Origin: Marinibacterium profundimaris
GTDB taxonomy: Bacteria > Pseudomonadota > Alphaproteobacteria > Rhodobacterales > Rhodobacteraceae
NCBI RefSeq assembly: GCF_002210095.1
Contig: NZ_AQQR01000029.1
Span: forward strand, 1 to 44,724
DNA length: 44,724 nt
Direction of reading: 5' to 3'
Part shown: piece by piece, positions 8,067-17,475 of the stretch
Layout: every line of letters starts with the position of its first letter
Position numbering within the stretch: position 1 is the first letter of the stretch
Notes under the pieces: generated by a model
Databases searched by the model: none
The model's input: the letters and a program-made list of their open reading frames with translations, nothing else
What the model was told of the DNA's origin: nothing
Position numbers and translations under genes: made by a program

Positions 8067-8405
8067 CGGTTTCTTGCCTCCGGGCCTGTCTCGTCCGCGC
8101 GTCATACCGCGCGGCCTTCATGGGCAGACCCGAGCCGTCGGGGCGGTTGCCCCTTCACCCCGGCTTCACCGGGGCCGGAACAGAGTGGAGGAGGTCGGCA
8201 GGGAAGCTATTTGTCTCGCGATGCAAAGGCGGCAGATCGGGGTCCCCACGCGACTTGTCGCGTGGGGTGGTCTCGCCGCCGGCGGAAATAGGTTCCCTGC
8301 CGACCTTGCTGGGGCAACCGCTTTGACGGCCTGCCCATCTCTTGAAGGCCGCGCAGGATGACGGGTGGATGCGCAAGGCCCGGGATGGAGTGAGGACGAC
8401 GATCC
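8056..8405. repeat. Long imperfect inverted repeat between DUF2493 and Toprim genes
   Basis: The leader and first codons of the DUF2493 gene (8056-8212) recur in inverted orientation at 8286-8405. Matching blocks include 8192-8212 with 8286-8306 (20 of 21), 8143-8153 with 8313-8323 (11 of 11), 8109-8120 with 8343-8354 (12 of 12) and 8056-8063 with 8398-8405 (8 of 8). A perfect 10-bp hairpin with a CTTG loop sits at 8244-8267. Insertions differ between the arms. In the right copy the start codon corresponds to ACG and the gene breaks off soon after. This explains most of the 400-bp stretch without a gene. Confidence 0.82.
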
Positions 8406-8467
8406 AGAGCCACGACTGGGATGCTGCCCCCTGCCCCGCACTCCCAGACCCCCCTGCGCGATGCAGC

Positions 8468-9499
8468 TCAGCCCAATAGGCGATGCCGATCCTCTGGCCC
8501 GATCTGACCTGCCAGATGCTGGCGCAGCGCGTCCTTGCCGTTCGCCCGAAGATCATCGTTGAAATCCCCGAGCCGCGGTTCCAGCACATGGCAACCAATC
8601 CCGACCTCGGAGGCTCTGGCGCTCAACTTCTCTGCCGCGCGCTGCCCGGCCGGATCGCAATCGATCGCAACGTAAAGGCGCTTGAGCCCCTCCGGCAACA
8701 GGACCGCGCCGAGGTGACCCGAAGAGAGTGCCGCCCAGACGGGCAGACCTGGGATTGCCTCGGACAGGGACAGCATGGTCTCGATGCCTTCGCCGACGAC
8801 GAGGATGTCATCGTGCGGGGTGAGCCTGACAGCATTGCCGAGTAGGTGACCCATAGCCCGACGCTGTGGATTCACTGCCGCCTTCCCCTGTCCGTCAGGC
8901 GCCAGCCAGGTGCGATGCGCTCCCTGCACGGCCCCTGCCCCATCGGTGACCGCCGCGATTATCGCAGGTCTGGGGATGCTCCGGGGCTGCCCCTCTTCCC
9001 GATGCCAGCACTTCGGGTGGAAGCGTAAGGCGCCGTTCGCCCCGAATTGGGTGATGCCTCGGGAACGGAGGTAGGTCTCAGCAAGCGTGCCTGTGATCGG
9101 GTTCGATGCAGCAAACAAGCGCGCCGCCGCAGCAGGAGTGCCACCTGGCGCCTTGGCCTTCCTCGGCTCTTGCCTATCAGGGACGACCGGCTGCGGACGG
9201 CCAAGATGCGCTCGGGCCTCGGCGAGAAGGTCGGGGAAGCGCGTGATCCCCGTCCGGGCGCGGATGATGTCCAGGAGATCGCCATGCTCGCCTGTGGCCC
9301 CATCCGTAAACTTGCCCGCTGCTCCTGGTCCCGACGCAGGGCCCGTCAACCGCACGAAGAGAGACCGGCCGGGGTTGTTCTGCAGATCGCCGACGATCCA
9401 GTAGGATCCTTCCCGCCGTCCGGCGGGAAGGTAGGCACGACAGACGCCTTCGGCATTTTCTGCCAGATCGCGCACGAGGTCTTCGGTCTCGGAATACAT
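8468..9499 (-). CDS. Toprim-domain protein, plasmid primase-like
   Basis: 343 residues. An N-terminal region to about 100 has a conserved YWIVGDLQNNPGRSLFVRL block. A middle domain holds LAETYLRSRGI and FHPKCWHR. The Toprim core follows: ILVVGEGIETMLSLSEAIPGLPVWAALSSGHL, with the acidic pair at YVAIDCDPAGQRAAEKL. This architecture is shared with plasmid and phage primase/helicase-loader-like proteins; the reaction is not proven. The start is 4 bp downstream of the helicase-fragment stop, so the two were one operon before the helicase gene was split. Confidence 0.85.
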   Translation of the reverse strand: MYSETEDLVRDLAENAEGVCRAYLPAGRREGSYWIVGDLQNNPGRSLFVRLTGPASGPGAAGKFTDGATGEHGDLLDIIRARTGITRFPDLLAEARAHLGRPQPVVPDRQEPRKAKAPGGTPAAAARLFAASNPITGTLAETYLRSRGITQFGANGALRFHPKCWHREEGQPRSIPRPAIIAAVTDGAGAVQGAHRTWLAPDGQGKAAVNPQRRAMGHLLGNAVRLTPHDDILVVGEGIETMLSLSEAIPGLPVWAALSSGHLGAVLLPEGLKRLYVAIDCDPAGQRAAEKLSARASEVGIGCHVLEPRLGDFNDDLRANGKDALRQHLAGQIGPEDRHRLLG

Positions 9500-9502
9500 G
9501 GG

Positions 9503-11380
9503 TCAACAACCTCCGCGATCATGTAGCCTTGCGACAGAACAACGCGCAAGCAGACGATCCAGTATCGCGACGCCATCGGCGTCGGTCGGGCAAAACAGCC
9601 GAAGCTTCCAACTAATAATCTCCGAGAAGAAGCCATCGGCCTTGAGTCGATCCTTGGCTGCCTCCGAGAAGCCCGACAGTTCGATCCGGTTCGCGCCCAT
9701 GACGCGCGAGCGGTGCAATTCCATCCCTTCGGACAGGCGCACCACGGTCTTGCCCTCCAGAACGAGGGCATGGACCTGCGCGGCCGAGAGCTTGGGCGCA
9801 TCGGCGGCCAGCGTGGTCGCGACCCAGGCAGGCGAGACGCGGCGGCCGATGATGCGCTGCCCGTCATCGGTCTGCAGGCGGTAGACGCGGGTTTCATCCT
9901 GGGGAAGCTGCTTCCAGATCGGCAGCAGCAGACCTGCCACGATGTGCAGCGTGGAGTCCGAAAACTCCGGCACCTCGGCCAGTTCCGCAGTCCACGCCGC
10001 TGTGAAGGCCGCGCGGTCGGCCTCGAGCCAGTGGGTGTCCTCCATGACCTGGGCCGGGACCGTGCTGGCATCAAGCGGGCGGATCAGGCGCAGGCGCGGC
10101 TCGATGGTCCCATCGTCCAGCATGTGACTGGTGGCGGGAACCTGCACGGCAGCTCGGCCCGAGCGGCTGTTGACCAGAAGCCGCGCCTGCGGGTCATCCA
10201 GCCATTCGAGCGCATCGGCCAGCGAGGTAGGCGTGTTGCGGCGCTTTTCCGCGATGGTCAGCAGCTGGGTTTCCGCGCCGGAGCCCGGATGGGTGTAGAT
10301 GACCTGTGCGTCGGTCACCCGAAAGCTCTCCGCACGCAGGGTCTCGAGCCCGAGATCGTAGACCCCGGCGGCGACAGCGCCCTCGATCCGCTGATCGAGG
10401 AGTTCTTCGAAACCCGCGAACAGCACGGCCTGCATGTCGATCGTCAGTGCCAGCAGGCGATTGAGGAAGGTCGTGATCGGCGGCAGATCGTCCTTCAGCC
10501 CGTTGTCATCGGTCAGGCTGAGGCCAGTGGCATCCTCGAAAGCCCCGAGCGAGCAGCCCGCCAGATCGCCGCGAAAGATGCGGCGGTAAAGCTGGCGCAG
10601 GGCGTCGCGGGCGTAAGGCGACTCGAGATTGTCCTCGGGGCGGAACAACCCCTGCCCTCCGGTCTGACGCTGGCCGCGCGTGATGGCGCCAAGCGTGTCG
10701 AGACGTCGCGCAATGGTCGACAGGAACCGCTTCTCCGCCTTCACATCCGTGGCCACCGGCCGGAACAGCGGCGGCTGCGCCTGGTTGGTGCGGTTGGTCC
10801 TCCCGAGACCCTGAATGGCGGCATCTGCCTTCCAGCCGGGTTCCAGCAGATAATGGACCCGCAAGCGCTGGTTCTTCGCCCCGAGATCGGCGTGATAGCT
10901 GCGCCCGGTGCCGCCGGCGTCCGAGAAGATCAGGATACGCTTTTCGTCATCCATGAAGGCTTGGGTCTCAGTGAGGTTCGCGGCTCCGGCCCGGTTCTCC
11001 ACCACGAGCCGTGCCGAATGCCCTTCGCCCTTGCGCACGATGCGCCTTGAACGCCCCGTGACCTCGGCCACAAGATCGGTGCCGAAGCGCTGGACGATCT
11101 GGTCGAGCGCACCCGGCACCGGCGGCAACGAAGCCAGTTTCTCGATCAGCGCATCACGACGCCGGACGGCTTCGCGGCACTCCACCGGTTGGCCATCTCG
11201 CGTGACGGGGCACGATGAAAGATTACCTTCGCTGTCGGTGAAGGGCTCGTAGAGCTGCACGGGGAAGGAATGGGCGAGGTAGTCCAGAACGTAATATGCC
11301 GCGCCACTGTTATGCGGAGTTCTGGGTTTCAAGCTGTTGTTCTGGTGATTCATTTTCGGGATTCTGCTTTGGATAATCAT
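9503..11380 (-). pseudogene. Strawberry-notch-type helicase, C-terminal half only
   Basis: About 600 residues from GAAYYVLDYL (near 11305) onward match the helicase-C and strawberry-notch C-terminal region of large plasmid proteins that usually exceed 1300 residues. Visible are RILIFSDAGGTGRSYHADLG, the LLEPGWKADAAIQGLGRTNRTNQ motif VI region and the long C-terminal domain. The P-loop and DEAD-type half is missing. The first 25 residues of the open frame, up to about 11313, come from the inserted element. A truncated product could be made but would lack ATPase function. The Toprim gene follows at once. Confidence 0.85.
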
Positions 11381-11416
11381 GATGCCTCTGCTCTCAACCG
11401 CAGAAGGACATCTCCC

Positions 11417-11560
11417 ATGAACTCCCCCTCAAACTCTCCGTTCGGTGGTCCGACCGATGAGCTGCCGGACCTGCTTACGCCTGTAGGTTTCGCGCTTTAT
11501 GCTGGACGGGGCGGAACGGTCTGGGTGGAAATCGCAGGTGGCAGACAGAAGCGGCATTGA
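11417..11560 (+). CDS. Small 47-aa protein ahead of the primase-helicase
   Basis: The protein is MNSPSNSPFGGPTDELPDLL followed by a short Gly-rich end (GFALYAGRGGTVWVEI). The start has AGAAGGA about 9 bp upstream. It overlaps the following primase-helicase start, so it may serve translational coupling. I do not recognise a family; no other support exists. Confidence 0.45.
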   Translation: MNSPSNSPFGGPTDELPDLLTPVGFALYAGRGGTVWVEIAGGRQKRH

Positions 11561-13979
11561 TACGGAGTTGGCGCGGCTTCGAGCACGTCTGGCCGATCTG
11601 GATGTCGAACGCGCGCAGCTTCAGCGCGACGTTGCAGCGCTAGAGGCTCGTCTCGCTGCAGAGCACGTGCCGGCAGTGAGACAATCCTCATTCGAGAACG
11701 CCCCTGTCACTAATTCCTCTCCGTCGCGCGACAAGGTCGATCTGTTCCGACGGCTGTTTGCCGGTCGGCCTGACGTGTTCCCAGTGCGATGGGAAAATAG
11801 GAAGACTGGTCGCTCAGGTTATTCGCCCGCCTGCGCCAACGAATGGGTGAAAGGGATCTGCGGCAAGCCGAAGGTCAAATGCGGCGAATGCCCCCATCAG
11901 AAGTTCATCCCGCCGAACGAAAGCGTCATAGAAAAACACCTGCGCGGCGACGATGGTCGGGGCGGGGATTTTGTCGCTGGCGTCTATCCGTTGCTGCCCG
12001 GCGATACATGCTGGTTCCTGGCTGCGGATTTTGACAAGGCGTCCTGGGCTGAAGACGCCAATGCGCTGCTCGAAACCTGCCGGGGGAAGGACGTGCCCGC
12101 AGCGTTGGAAAGGTCGAGGTCAGGAAACGGAGGGCATGTCTGGATCTTCTTCTCTGAATCGGTCTCCGCTCGTTTGGCACGCCAGCTTGGATCCGTCCTG
12201 ATCACGGAAACGATGGAGCGACGGCCTGAAATCGGCTTCGCCTCCTATGATCGGCTGTTTCCGAACCAGGATACGATGCCGATTGGCGGCTTCGGAAATC
12301 TGATCGCGCTGCCGCTCCAAAACACCGCACGCAAAGTGGGCAACAGCGTCTTTGTGGACGCGGACATGCAGCCACATGATGATCAGTGGGCCTTTTTGTC
12401 TTCCTTGCCGAGAATGACGATGGCGGCGGTGACCGACCTCGTCGAAGCGGCAGAGCATTCCGGGCGAGTGCTGGGCGTCCGCATGCCGGTGGAAGACGAG
12501 CAAGCAGCCGAACCGTGGAAAATGTCGCCCTCGCGCCGCACTACACCGACCCGACTGGATGTGCCCATCCCGCAGACAATCACGGTGACGGTCGCGGATC
12601 AGATTTACATTGACCGGTCCGACCTTCCATCAGCCATGATTGCCCAAATGGCGCGACTGGCCGCGTTCCAGAACCCCGAATTTTACCGCGCACAAGCGAT
12701 GCGGCTGCCGACATTTGGAAAGCCGCGCATTGTGTCCTGCGCCGAGTTGCATCCCCGGCACGTCGCGTTGCCGCGTGGCTGCTTTGACGATGTGGCCGGG
12801 TTCCTCGCCGATCACGGAGCGAAGGTCGACCTCGAGGATTTGCGTGAGGAAGGCACCGCAATACCGGAGACTGTACGGTTCCGCGGTGAACTCCGCCAGC
12901 AGCAGTCGCGGGCATTCGATGCCCTTATCAAACACGATACCGGCGTGCTGGCAGCCACCACCGCCTTCGGCAAGACGGTCGTGGCCTCGGCGCTGATCGC
13001 GCATCGCGCCCGCAACACGCTGGTTCTGGTTCATCGCCGGGAATTGCTGAGTCAGTGGGTCGAAAGACTTGGCTCGTTCCTGCAGATCGATCCCAAGCTG
13101 ATCGGCACCATCGGTGCCGGAAAGCGTGAACCTACCGGTGTGATCGACGTGGCGCTGATCCAGAGCCTGGTTCGCAAGGGTGAAGTTGACGATATCGTTG
13201 CCGACTACGGTCATCTTGTCGTCGATGAATGCCATCACCTGTCCGCCGCGAGCTTCGAACTCGTCGCCCGCAGGTCGAAGGCCCGCTATGTCACCGGATT
13301 GTCGGCGACTGTCGCCCGCAAGGACGGGCATCATCCGATCATCTTCATGCAATGTGGCCCGGTGCGCCATCAAGTGAGCGCCAAATCGCAGGCCGCCGAA
13401 AGTGGCCTTCGCCATCGGGCGCGAGAACGTCACACGAGATTCCGGTTGCCGGACGCGCTCGCCATGGCCGAACGCCCGTCCATGCCTGCAATCTATGCAG
13501 CACTGGCGGAGGACGAGGCCCGAAATGATCTGATCTTCGACGACGTTCTGAAATCGCTTGAGGCCAAGCGCTCGCCGATTGTTTTGACCGAACGAAAGGA
13601 CCACCTCGACTATCTCCAGAAACGGTTCTCAAGGTTTGCCAGAAATATCGTCGTGCTTCGGGGCGGCATGTCGGCAAAGGACCGGAAGGCAGCGCAAGCG
13701 GCGTTGAGCGTTGCCGATGATGAAGAACGGCTGATACTCGCGACAGGTCGCTACATCGGCGAGGGCTTCGATGATGCTCGTCTGGATACCCTGTTTCTGA
13801 CCATGCCGATCGCCTGGAAGGGCACGCTGGCGCAGTATGTCGGCAGATTACACCGGCGACATGACGACAAGAAAGACGTGCTGGTGGTCGACTATGTTGA
13901 TAGTTCGGTTCCGGTTCTCGCGAGAATGGCGGCGAAGCGACGAACAGGTTACCGGGCTCTCGGCTATGTCATGGAATAG
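11538..13979 (+). CDS. TOTE-type archaeo-eukaryotic primase fused to SF2 helicase
   Basis: About 813 residues. An N-terminal coiled coil (ELARLRARLADLDVERAQL) is followed by a zinc-type cluster (CANEWVKGICGKPKVKCGEC). The AEP primase domain shows FLAADFD (metal-binding Asp pair), SGNGGHVWIFF (catalytic His) and the FPNQDTMPIGGFGNLIALPLQ block. After a linker comes an SF2 helicase: AATTAFGKT (Walker A), VVDECHH, GLSATVARKDG, EGFDDARLDTL and AQYVGRLHR. GTG 11538 has GGAA about 9 bp upstream; ATG 11499 lacks a ribosome-binding site but is possible. It converges on the recombinase trio with a 39-bp gap. The proposed role of this family is nucleic-acid conflict or replication of mobile DNA. Confidence 0.85.
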   Translation: MADRSGIDTELARLRARLADLDVERAQLQRDVAALEARLAAEHVPAVRQSSFENAPVTNSSPSRDKVDLFRRLFAGRPDVFPVRWENRKTGRSGYSPACANEWVKGICGKPKVKCGECPHQKFIPPNESVIEKHLRGDDGRGGDFVAGVYPLLPGDTCWFLAADFDKASWAEDANALLETCRGKDVPAALERSRSGNGGHVWIFFSESVSARLARQLGSVLITETMERRPEIGFASYDRLFPNQDTMPIGGFGNLIALPLQNTARKVGNSVFVDADMQPHDDQWAFLSSLPRMTMAAVTDLVEAAEHSGRVLGVRMPVEDEQAAEPWKMSPSRRTTPTRLDVPIPQTITVTVADQIYIDRSDLPSAMIAQMARLAAFQNPEFYRAQAMRLPTFGKPRIVSCAELHPRHVALPRGCFDDVAGFLADHGAKVDLEDLREEGTAIPETVRFRGELRQQQSRAFDALIKHDTGVLAATTAFGKTVVASALIAHRARNTLVLVHRRELLSQWVERLGSFLQIDPKLIGTIGAGKREPTGVIDVALIQSLVRKGEVDDIVADYGHLVVDECHHLSAASFELVARRSKARYVTGLSATVARKDGHHPIIFMQCGPVRHQVSAKSQAAESGLRHRARERHTRFRLPDALAMAERPSMPAIYAALAEDEARNDLIFDDVLKSLEAKRSPIVLTERKDHLDYLQKRFSRFARNIVVLRGGMSAKDRKAAQAALSVADDEERLILATGRYIGEGFDDARLDTLFLTMPIAWKGTLAQYVGRLHRRHDDKKDVLVVDYVDSSVPVLARMAAKRRTGYRALGYVME

Positions 13980-14018
13980 CGCCCCGCAGAAAGCGGGACA
14001 CCATTCTTGCCCGAGCGT

Positions 14019-15023
14019 TCAGGGACGTTGCGCGGCGACGGCAAGGATCTGCATAAGCTTGTCCGAGGGCTCCCGAAACTTGCCGGGTTTGATTAGAGGT
14101 GCGTGATGCGCCTCGAGAAGCGCGAGCTTCTCGGTTGGGTCTGCGCGCAGATACATCTCGGTCGTCTGGATACTGGCATGACCAAGCCAGAGCGCCACCT
14201 TGCGGATATCACCGGTGGCCTGCAGGGTGTGCATGGCGCAGCTGTGCCGCAGCACATGTGGGGTCACATGTTTTGCGGCAATCGACGGCGTCGAACGTTG
14301 GGCCGTCGCCACATGCTGCTTCAGCCGATACGCAAATCCATCCCGTGTCATTCGTCGCCCATCACGGTTCAGGAACATCTCTGGACCTACTTGACCGGGC
14401 CGGACCGCCAGCCACGCGCGAATGGCGCCTTGGGTCTCTTTCCAGAGCGGCAGCACTCGCTCCCGCCGCCCCTTACCCAGGATACGCACGCTGGAAAACG
14501 ACCCGTTGGGAAAATCGTTCATCCGCACCGCGAGTAGTTCGGATGCCCTCAACCCCGCGGCATAGGCCAGATGCAGCATGGCGCGGTCCCGCAATCCGCC
14601 GGGCGTGTAGCGGTTCGGCGCGGCCAGCAAGGCACGGACTTCTTCCTTGGTGAGATAATCGATCAGCTTGGCGTCTGTTCGCTTGGTCGGCATGGCCCGG
14701 ACCATCATCGCCTGTTCAAGGCAGGCAGGATGGCGATGTTCGACGAAACGGAGAAACGATTTGATCGCCGCCAGTCGCGCATTGCGGGAACGAACGGAAT
14801 TGGCGCGCCCTTCTTCAATATGTTCGAGGAACGCCCTGATCGTCTGAATGTCGAGGTCTTCGATGAAGAGTTCCGAGGGGGTTCGCTTGACCCGCCCGGC
14901 GACAAACCGCAGCAAGAGGGTGAACGCACGGGCATAGGCCGCTATGGTATGTCGGCTTGCGCCGCACTCATCGGGAAGATGGGTTTGCAGGAAGGCGGAA
15001 AGGTCGGGGGCGAGCGGGGTCAT
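14019..15023 (-). CDS. Tyrosine recombinase, third of trio (RitC-like)
   Basis: 334 residues from ATG 15023, which overlaps the previous stop (ATGA). The N-terminal SAM-like DNA-binding domain covers about 1-110 and the catalytic domain carries AAGLRASELLAV (Arg), HVLRHSCAMHTL (His-x-x-Arg) and LGHASIQTTEMYLRA (distal His and nucleophile Tyr). All catalytic residues are present. An upstream ATG at 15101 lies deep in the preceding gene and is rejected. Confidence 0.9.
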   Translation of the reverse strand: MTPLAPDLSAFLQTHLPDECGASRHTIAAYARAFTLLLRFVAGRVKRTPSELFIEDLDIQTIRAFLEHIEEGRANSVRSRNARLAAIKSFLRFVEHRHPACLEQAMMVRAMPTKRTDAKLIDYLTKEEVRALLAAPNRYTPGGLRDRAMLHLAYAAGLRASELLAVRMNDFPNGSFSSVRILGKGRRERVLPLWKETQGAIRAWLAVRPGQVGPEMFLNRDGRRMTRDGFAYRLKQHVATAQRSTPSIAAKHVTPHVLRHSCAMHTLQATGDIRKVALWLGHASIQTTEMYLRADPTEKLALLEAHHAPLIKPGKFREPSDKLMQILAVAAQRP

Positions 15024-15931
15024 GCCGCACCTCCGATCCAGGTCTCCTCGGCGGTCGACGCAATCATCTGCAACAGAACCGGCGTGGCTTCGAGGTACCA
15101 ATAGGTGTTGGCGATATCGACGTGGCCGAGATAGGTGCTCAGAGCCTTCATGTGCCGCAACACTGCCTGCGGGTTGTTCCCACAGGCCTCAAGGGATCGC
15201 ACGGCGAAAGTGTGGCGCAGATCGTGAAGCCGAGGGCCTGGCCCAGTCGGATTGCGGTAGCCAAGCTGCCGGACGATCCGAACGAAGACCACATGGGCTC
15301 GTGTTTTTGTCGGGGCATGACCATGACCAAGAACGAAGAGGTCGTCGTTCGCGTTACGCACGGCCGCGCGGGCTTCGAGATATCGTTCCAGCGCGGCACG
15401 GGTCGAAGTATGTATTGGCACGATACGACTCTTACCAAATTTGCCGCTCCGGACCGTGAGGCCCTCGGCCGTAAGATCGGCGCACTGAAGGGACAATGCC
15501 TCCGAAATCCGCAAACCTGTCGAGGCAAGGAGCCCGAACAGGTAGTTGTAGGTCAGCGGGCTGATCGGCGACAGACCAGGCACAAGAAGCGCTTCCTGCA
15601 TGATCCGACTGATCTGGTCATGTGTCAGTATATGCGGAGCCGGCCGTCGCCGGCGAGAACGGCCAAGCAAGCCCATCGCTGGAAACTCGTGCCGTGCGTC
15701 TTCCGCATGCAGGAACACCGCCAGCGCGCGGGCGCGATCAAATCGGGCCTGCGCGGCATCCGGCGTCGCGGCACCTCCAGCCCATTCGAGGATCAGCGCT
15801 GCCGTCACATGCGTGACAGACCGTTCCGCGGCAAAATCCGCGAAGGCGCGCAAGGATACCTCCTGCGCGGTGAACTTCTTTCCAAGAGCTCGATTGAATT
15901 GGACGAAGCGATCAACGTGGTGATGTATCAT
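15020..15931 (-). CDS. Tyrosine recombinase, second of trio (RitB-like)
   Basis: 303 residues from ATG 15931, overlapping the stop of the first recombinase (ATGA). Catalytic blocks are STGLRISEALSL (Arg), KFGKSRIVPI (Lys strand), HDLRHTFAVRSL (His-x-x-Arg) and LGHVDIANTYWYLE (His, Tyr). It is intact. In RIT elements three such recombinases are translated from one transcript and are thought to act together on the element ends. Confidence 0.9.
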   Translation of the reverse strand: MIHHHVDRFVQFNRALGKKFTAQEVSLRAFADFAAERSVTHVTAALILEWAGGAATPDAAQARFDRARALAVFLHAEDARHEFPAMGLLGRSRRRRPAPHILTHDQISRIMQEALLVPGLSPISPLTYNYLFGLLASTGLRISEALSLQCADLTAEGLTVRSGKFGKSRIVPIHTSTRAALERYLEARAAVRNANDDLFVLGHGHAPTKTRAHVVFVRIVRQLGYRNPTGPGPRLHDLRHTFAVRSLEACGNNPQAVLRHMKALSTYLGHVDIANTYWYLEATPVLLQMIASTAEETWIGGAA

Positions 15932-16422
15932 GACGCATACCCCGGCCATGGTTGAGCCACTTCCGCCAGGATCCCGACATCGACCTTGGCATAGATCGCG
16001 GTCGTATCGCGCGAACTGTGGCGCAGCGCGACACCGATCTGGTCAAGATCCGCACCACCGCGCAGCCATGCAGATGCAAGCGAGTGGCGAAAGACATGCG
16101 AACCGGTGGGCAAACCGGTAAAACCTCCGCGGTTCAGGATACGGGCGATGATCCCTGCGATCTCGGCAGAAGATCGAAACGGGGTAAAAGGAGCCTGGGT
16201 TCGGAGAAAAACCCTGTCCGTGGCGACCACCGGACGCGCATCCTCGATATAGGCCAGCAGCGCATCGCCTGCATCCTGCGGCAGGGGCATCATCACTCCG
16301 CGTCTACCCTTGCCATGTAATCGCAACCGGCTCGCGGGCCAGTCGATATCGGACAGCCGCAGCTGCCAAATGTCTCCCGCGCGCAGGGCCAGCCGGGCGA
16401 GGAGGAGCAAAATGGCGCGGTC
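15928..16422 (-). pseudogene. Tyrosine recombinase, first of trio, 5' end cut off by IS
   Basis: The frame is open up to the IS boundary at 16423 (read as DRAILLLLARLALRAGDIW). The catalytic domain is present: LRAGDIWQLRLSDIDW (Arg), HVFRHSLASAWLRG (His-x-x-Arg) and LRHSSRDTTAIYAKV (Tyr). The N-terminal arm and core-binding domains, over 200 residues, are missing, as is the native promoter. The two following genes may therefore depend on transcription entering from the IS. Confidence 0.88.
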
Positions 16423-17475
16423 GGCATTGTTGCAGAACGGCGTTCTGAGGCGTGAGGGCCCCTTTCCCCGTAAGGTTCAGGCCACGCGGACGATCTCGGC
16501 TGTTCCGAGGGCGTTGAAGCGGTTCATGAGGGCGACGCGGATGTGGATTTCGGCGGTCTGGCGGTCGGGGTCTCTCGCGGCGATGCGCTCGCCGAAGGAC
16601 TTGAGGCAGCGCATCTTTGCTTCGACGCGGCTGCGGGCATGGTATCCGGTCAAGCGCTTCCAGAACGCGCGTCCATAATGGCGCGTGGCCCGGAGGGTTT
16701 CGTTGCGCGCCCGGGCCGCCGGGCAGTCCTCTTTCCACGGACGACCGTTCTTGCGGATTGGGATGATCGCCGTGCCGCCGCGCGAGATAACGGCGCTGTG
16801 GCAGCGGCGGGTGTCGTAGGCGCCGTCCGCAGTCACGGTGCCGATGTCTTCGCCTTGGGGGATCTGGTCGAGCAGGTCGGGCAGGACAGGGCTGTCGCCT
16901 TCCCGGCTGGGGGTGAACTCGATGGCGCGGATGTCCGAGGTGGCGGTGTCCATGGCCAGATGCACCTTGCGCCATTGGCGGCGGCCTTGAACACCATGCT
17001 TGCGGGCATGCCATTCGCCGTCGCCAAGAAACTTGATGCCGGTGCTGTCCACCAGCAGATTCAGCGGCCCGTCGGCACGGCGATAGGGGATCTGCACCTT
17101 GAGGGTCTTCTGTCTGCGGCACAGCGTAGAGTAGTCGGGAACGGGCCAGTCCAATCCCGCGAGCCGCAGGAGGCTCGCGACCATCCCGACTGTCTGCCTG
17201 AGCGGCAGCTTGAACAGCACCTTGATCGACAGGCAGAACTGGATCGCTGCATTGGAGAAGACCGGCGGGCGCCCTGGGCGCCCCTCATGCGACGCGTGCC
17301 AGGCCATCTCCTTGTCCAGCCAGATCAGCAACGACCCGCGCTTGCGGAGCGCAGCGTTGTAGACTGACCAGTTCGTCGTGCGGTAGCGGGCGGGCTTGGG
17401 CTTGCTCATGCCGCCCGTCTAACCGCATGGATTCGTGATGTGAATCCTTCACGGCGAGAGTTCTGCAACAACGCC
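16423..17475 (-). mobile_element. IS5-family (IS903-type) insertion sequence, 1053 bp
   Basis: Terminal inverted repeats are 16423-16438 (GGCATTGTTGCAGAAC) and 17460-17475 (its complement with one mismatch, GGCGTTGTTGCAGAAC). Length and ends fit the IS903 group of IS5. The 9-bp flanks, GGCGCGGTC on the left and ATTCGAAGG on the right, do not match, so no target duplication remains. That indicates an IS-mediated deletion or recombination on one side. One transposase gene fills the element. Confidence 0.92.
16477..17409 (-). CDS. IS5-family transposase
   Basis: 310 residues. The DDE catalytic residues are visible: D121 in LLVDSTGI, D195 in TVTADGAYD and E263 in YHARSRVEAKM, with the Y-x2-R-x3-E spacing of IS4/IS5 enzymes. 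The N-terminus SKPKPARYRTTNWSVYNAAL is typical of the group. The gene is intact, so the IS is probably active. Confidence 0.94.
   Translation of the reverse strand: MSKPKPARYRTTNWSVYNAALRKRGSLLIWLDKEMAWHASHEGRPGRPPVFSNAAIQFCLSIKVLFKLPLRQTVGMVASLLRLAGLDWPVPDYSTLCRRQKTLKVQIPYRRADGPLNLLVDSTGIKFLGDGEWHARKHGVQGRRQWRKVHLAMDTATSDIRAIEFTPSREGDSPVLPDLLDQIPQGEDIGTVTADGAYDTRRCHSAVISRGGTAIIPIRKNGRPWKEDCPAARARNETLRATRHYGRAFWKRLTGYHARSRVEAKMRCLKSFGERIAARDPDRQTAEIHIRVALMNRFNALGTAEIVRVA

Larger units (their letters stand above)
11313..16422. mobile_element. RIT-like recombinase-trio element carrying a primase-helicase gene
   Basis: Between the break in the helicase gene and the IS at 16423 lie a small ORF and a primase-helicase on the plus strand, and three overlapping tyrosine recombinase genes on the minus strand converging on it. 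Trios with ATGA overlaps are characteristic of RIT (recombinase in trio) elements. The left end is placed at about 11313-11325, where TATGCGGAGTT interrupts the helicase frame. The right end has been removed together with the start of the first recombinase. Inclusion of the primase-helicase in the element is inferred from its position between the break and the trio. Confidence 0.65.

Noticed and set aside
6972-8291. Long plus-strand frame (439 codons) opposite WGR and DUF2493
   Set aside because: It is the antisense of two genes with recognisable domains; composition is biased by the high G+C third positions of the real genes.
9713-11050. Long plus-strand frame opposite the helicase fragment
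   Set aside because: The minus-strand frame has helicase motifs; the opposite frame has no start signal or recognisable motif.
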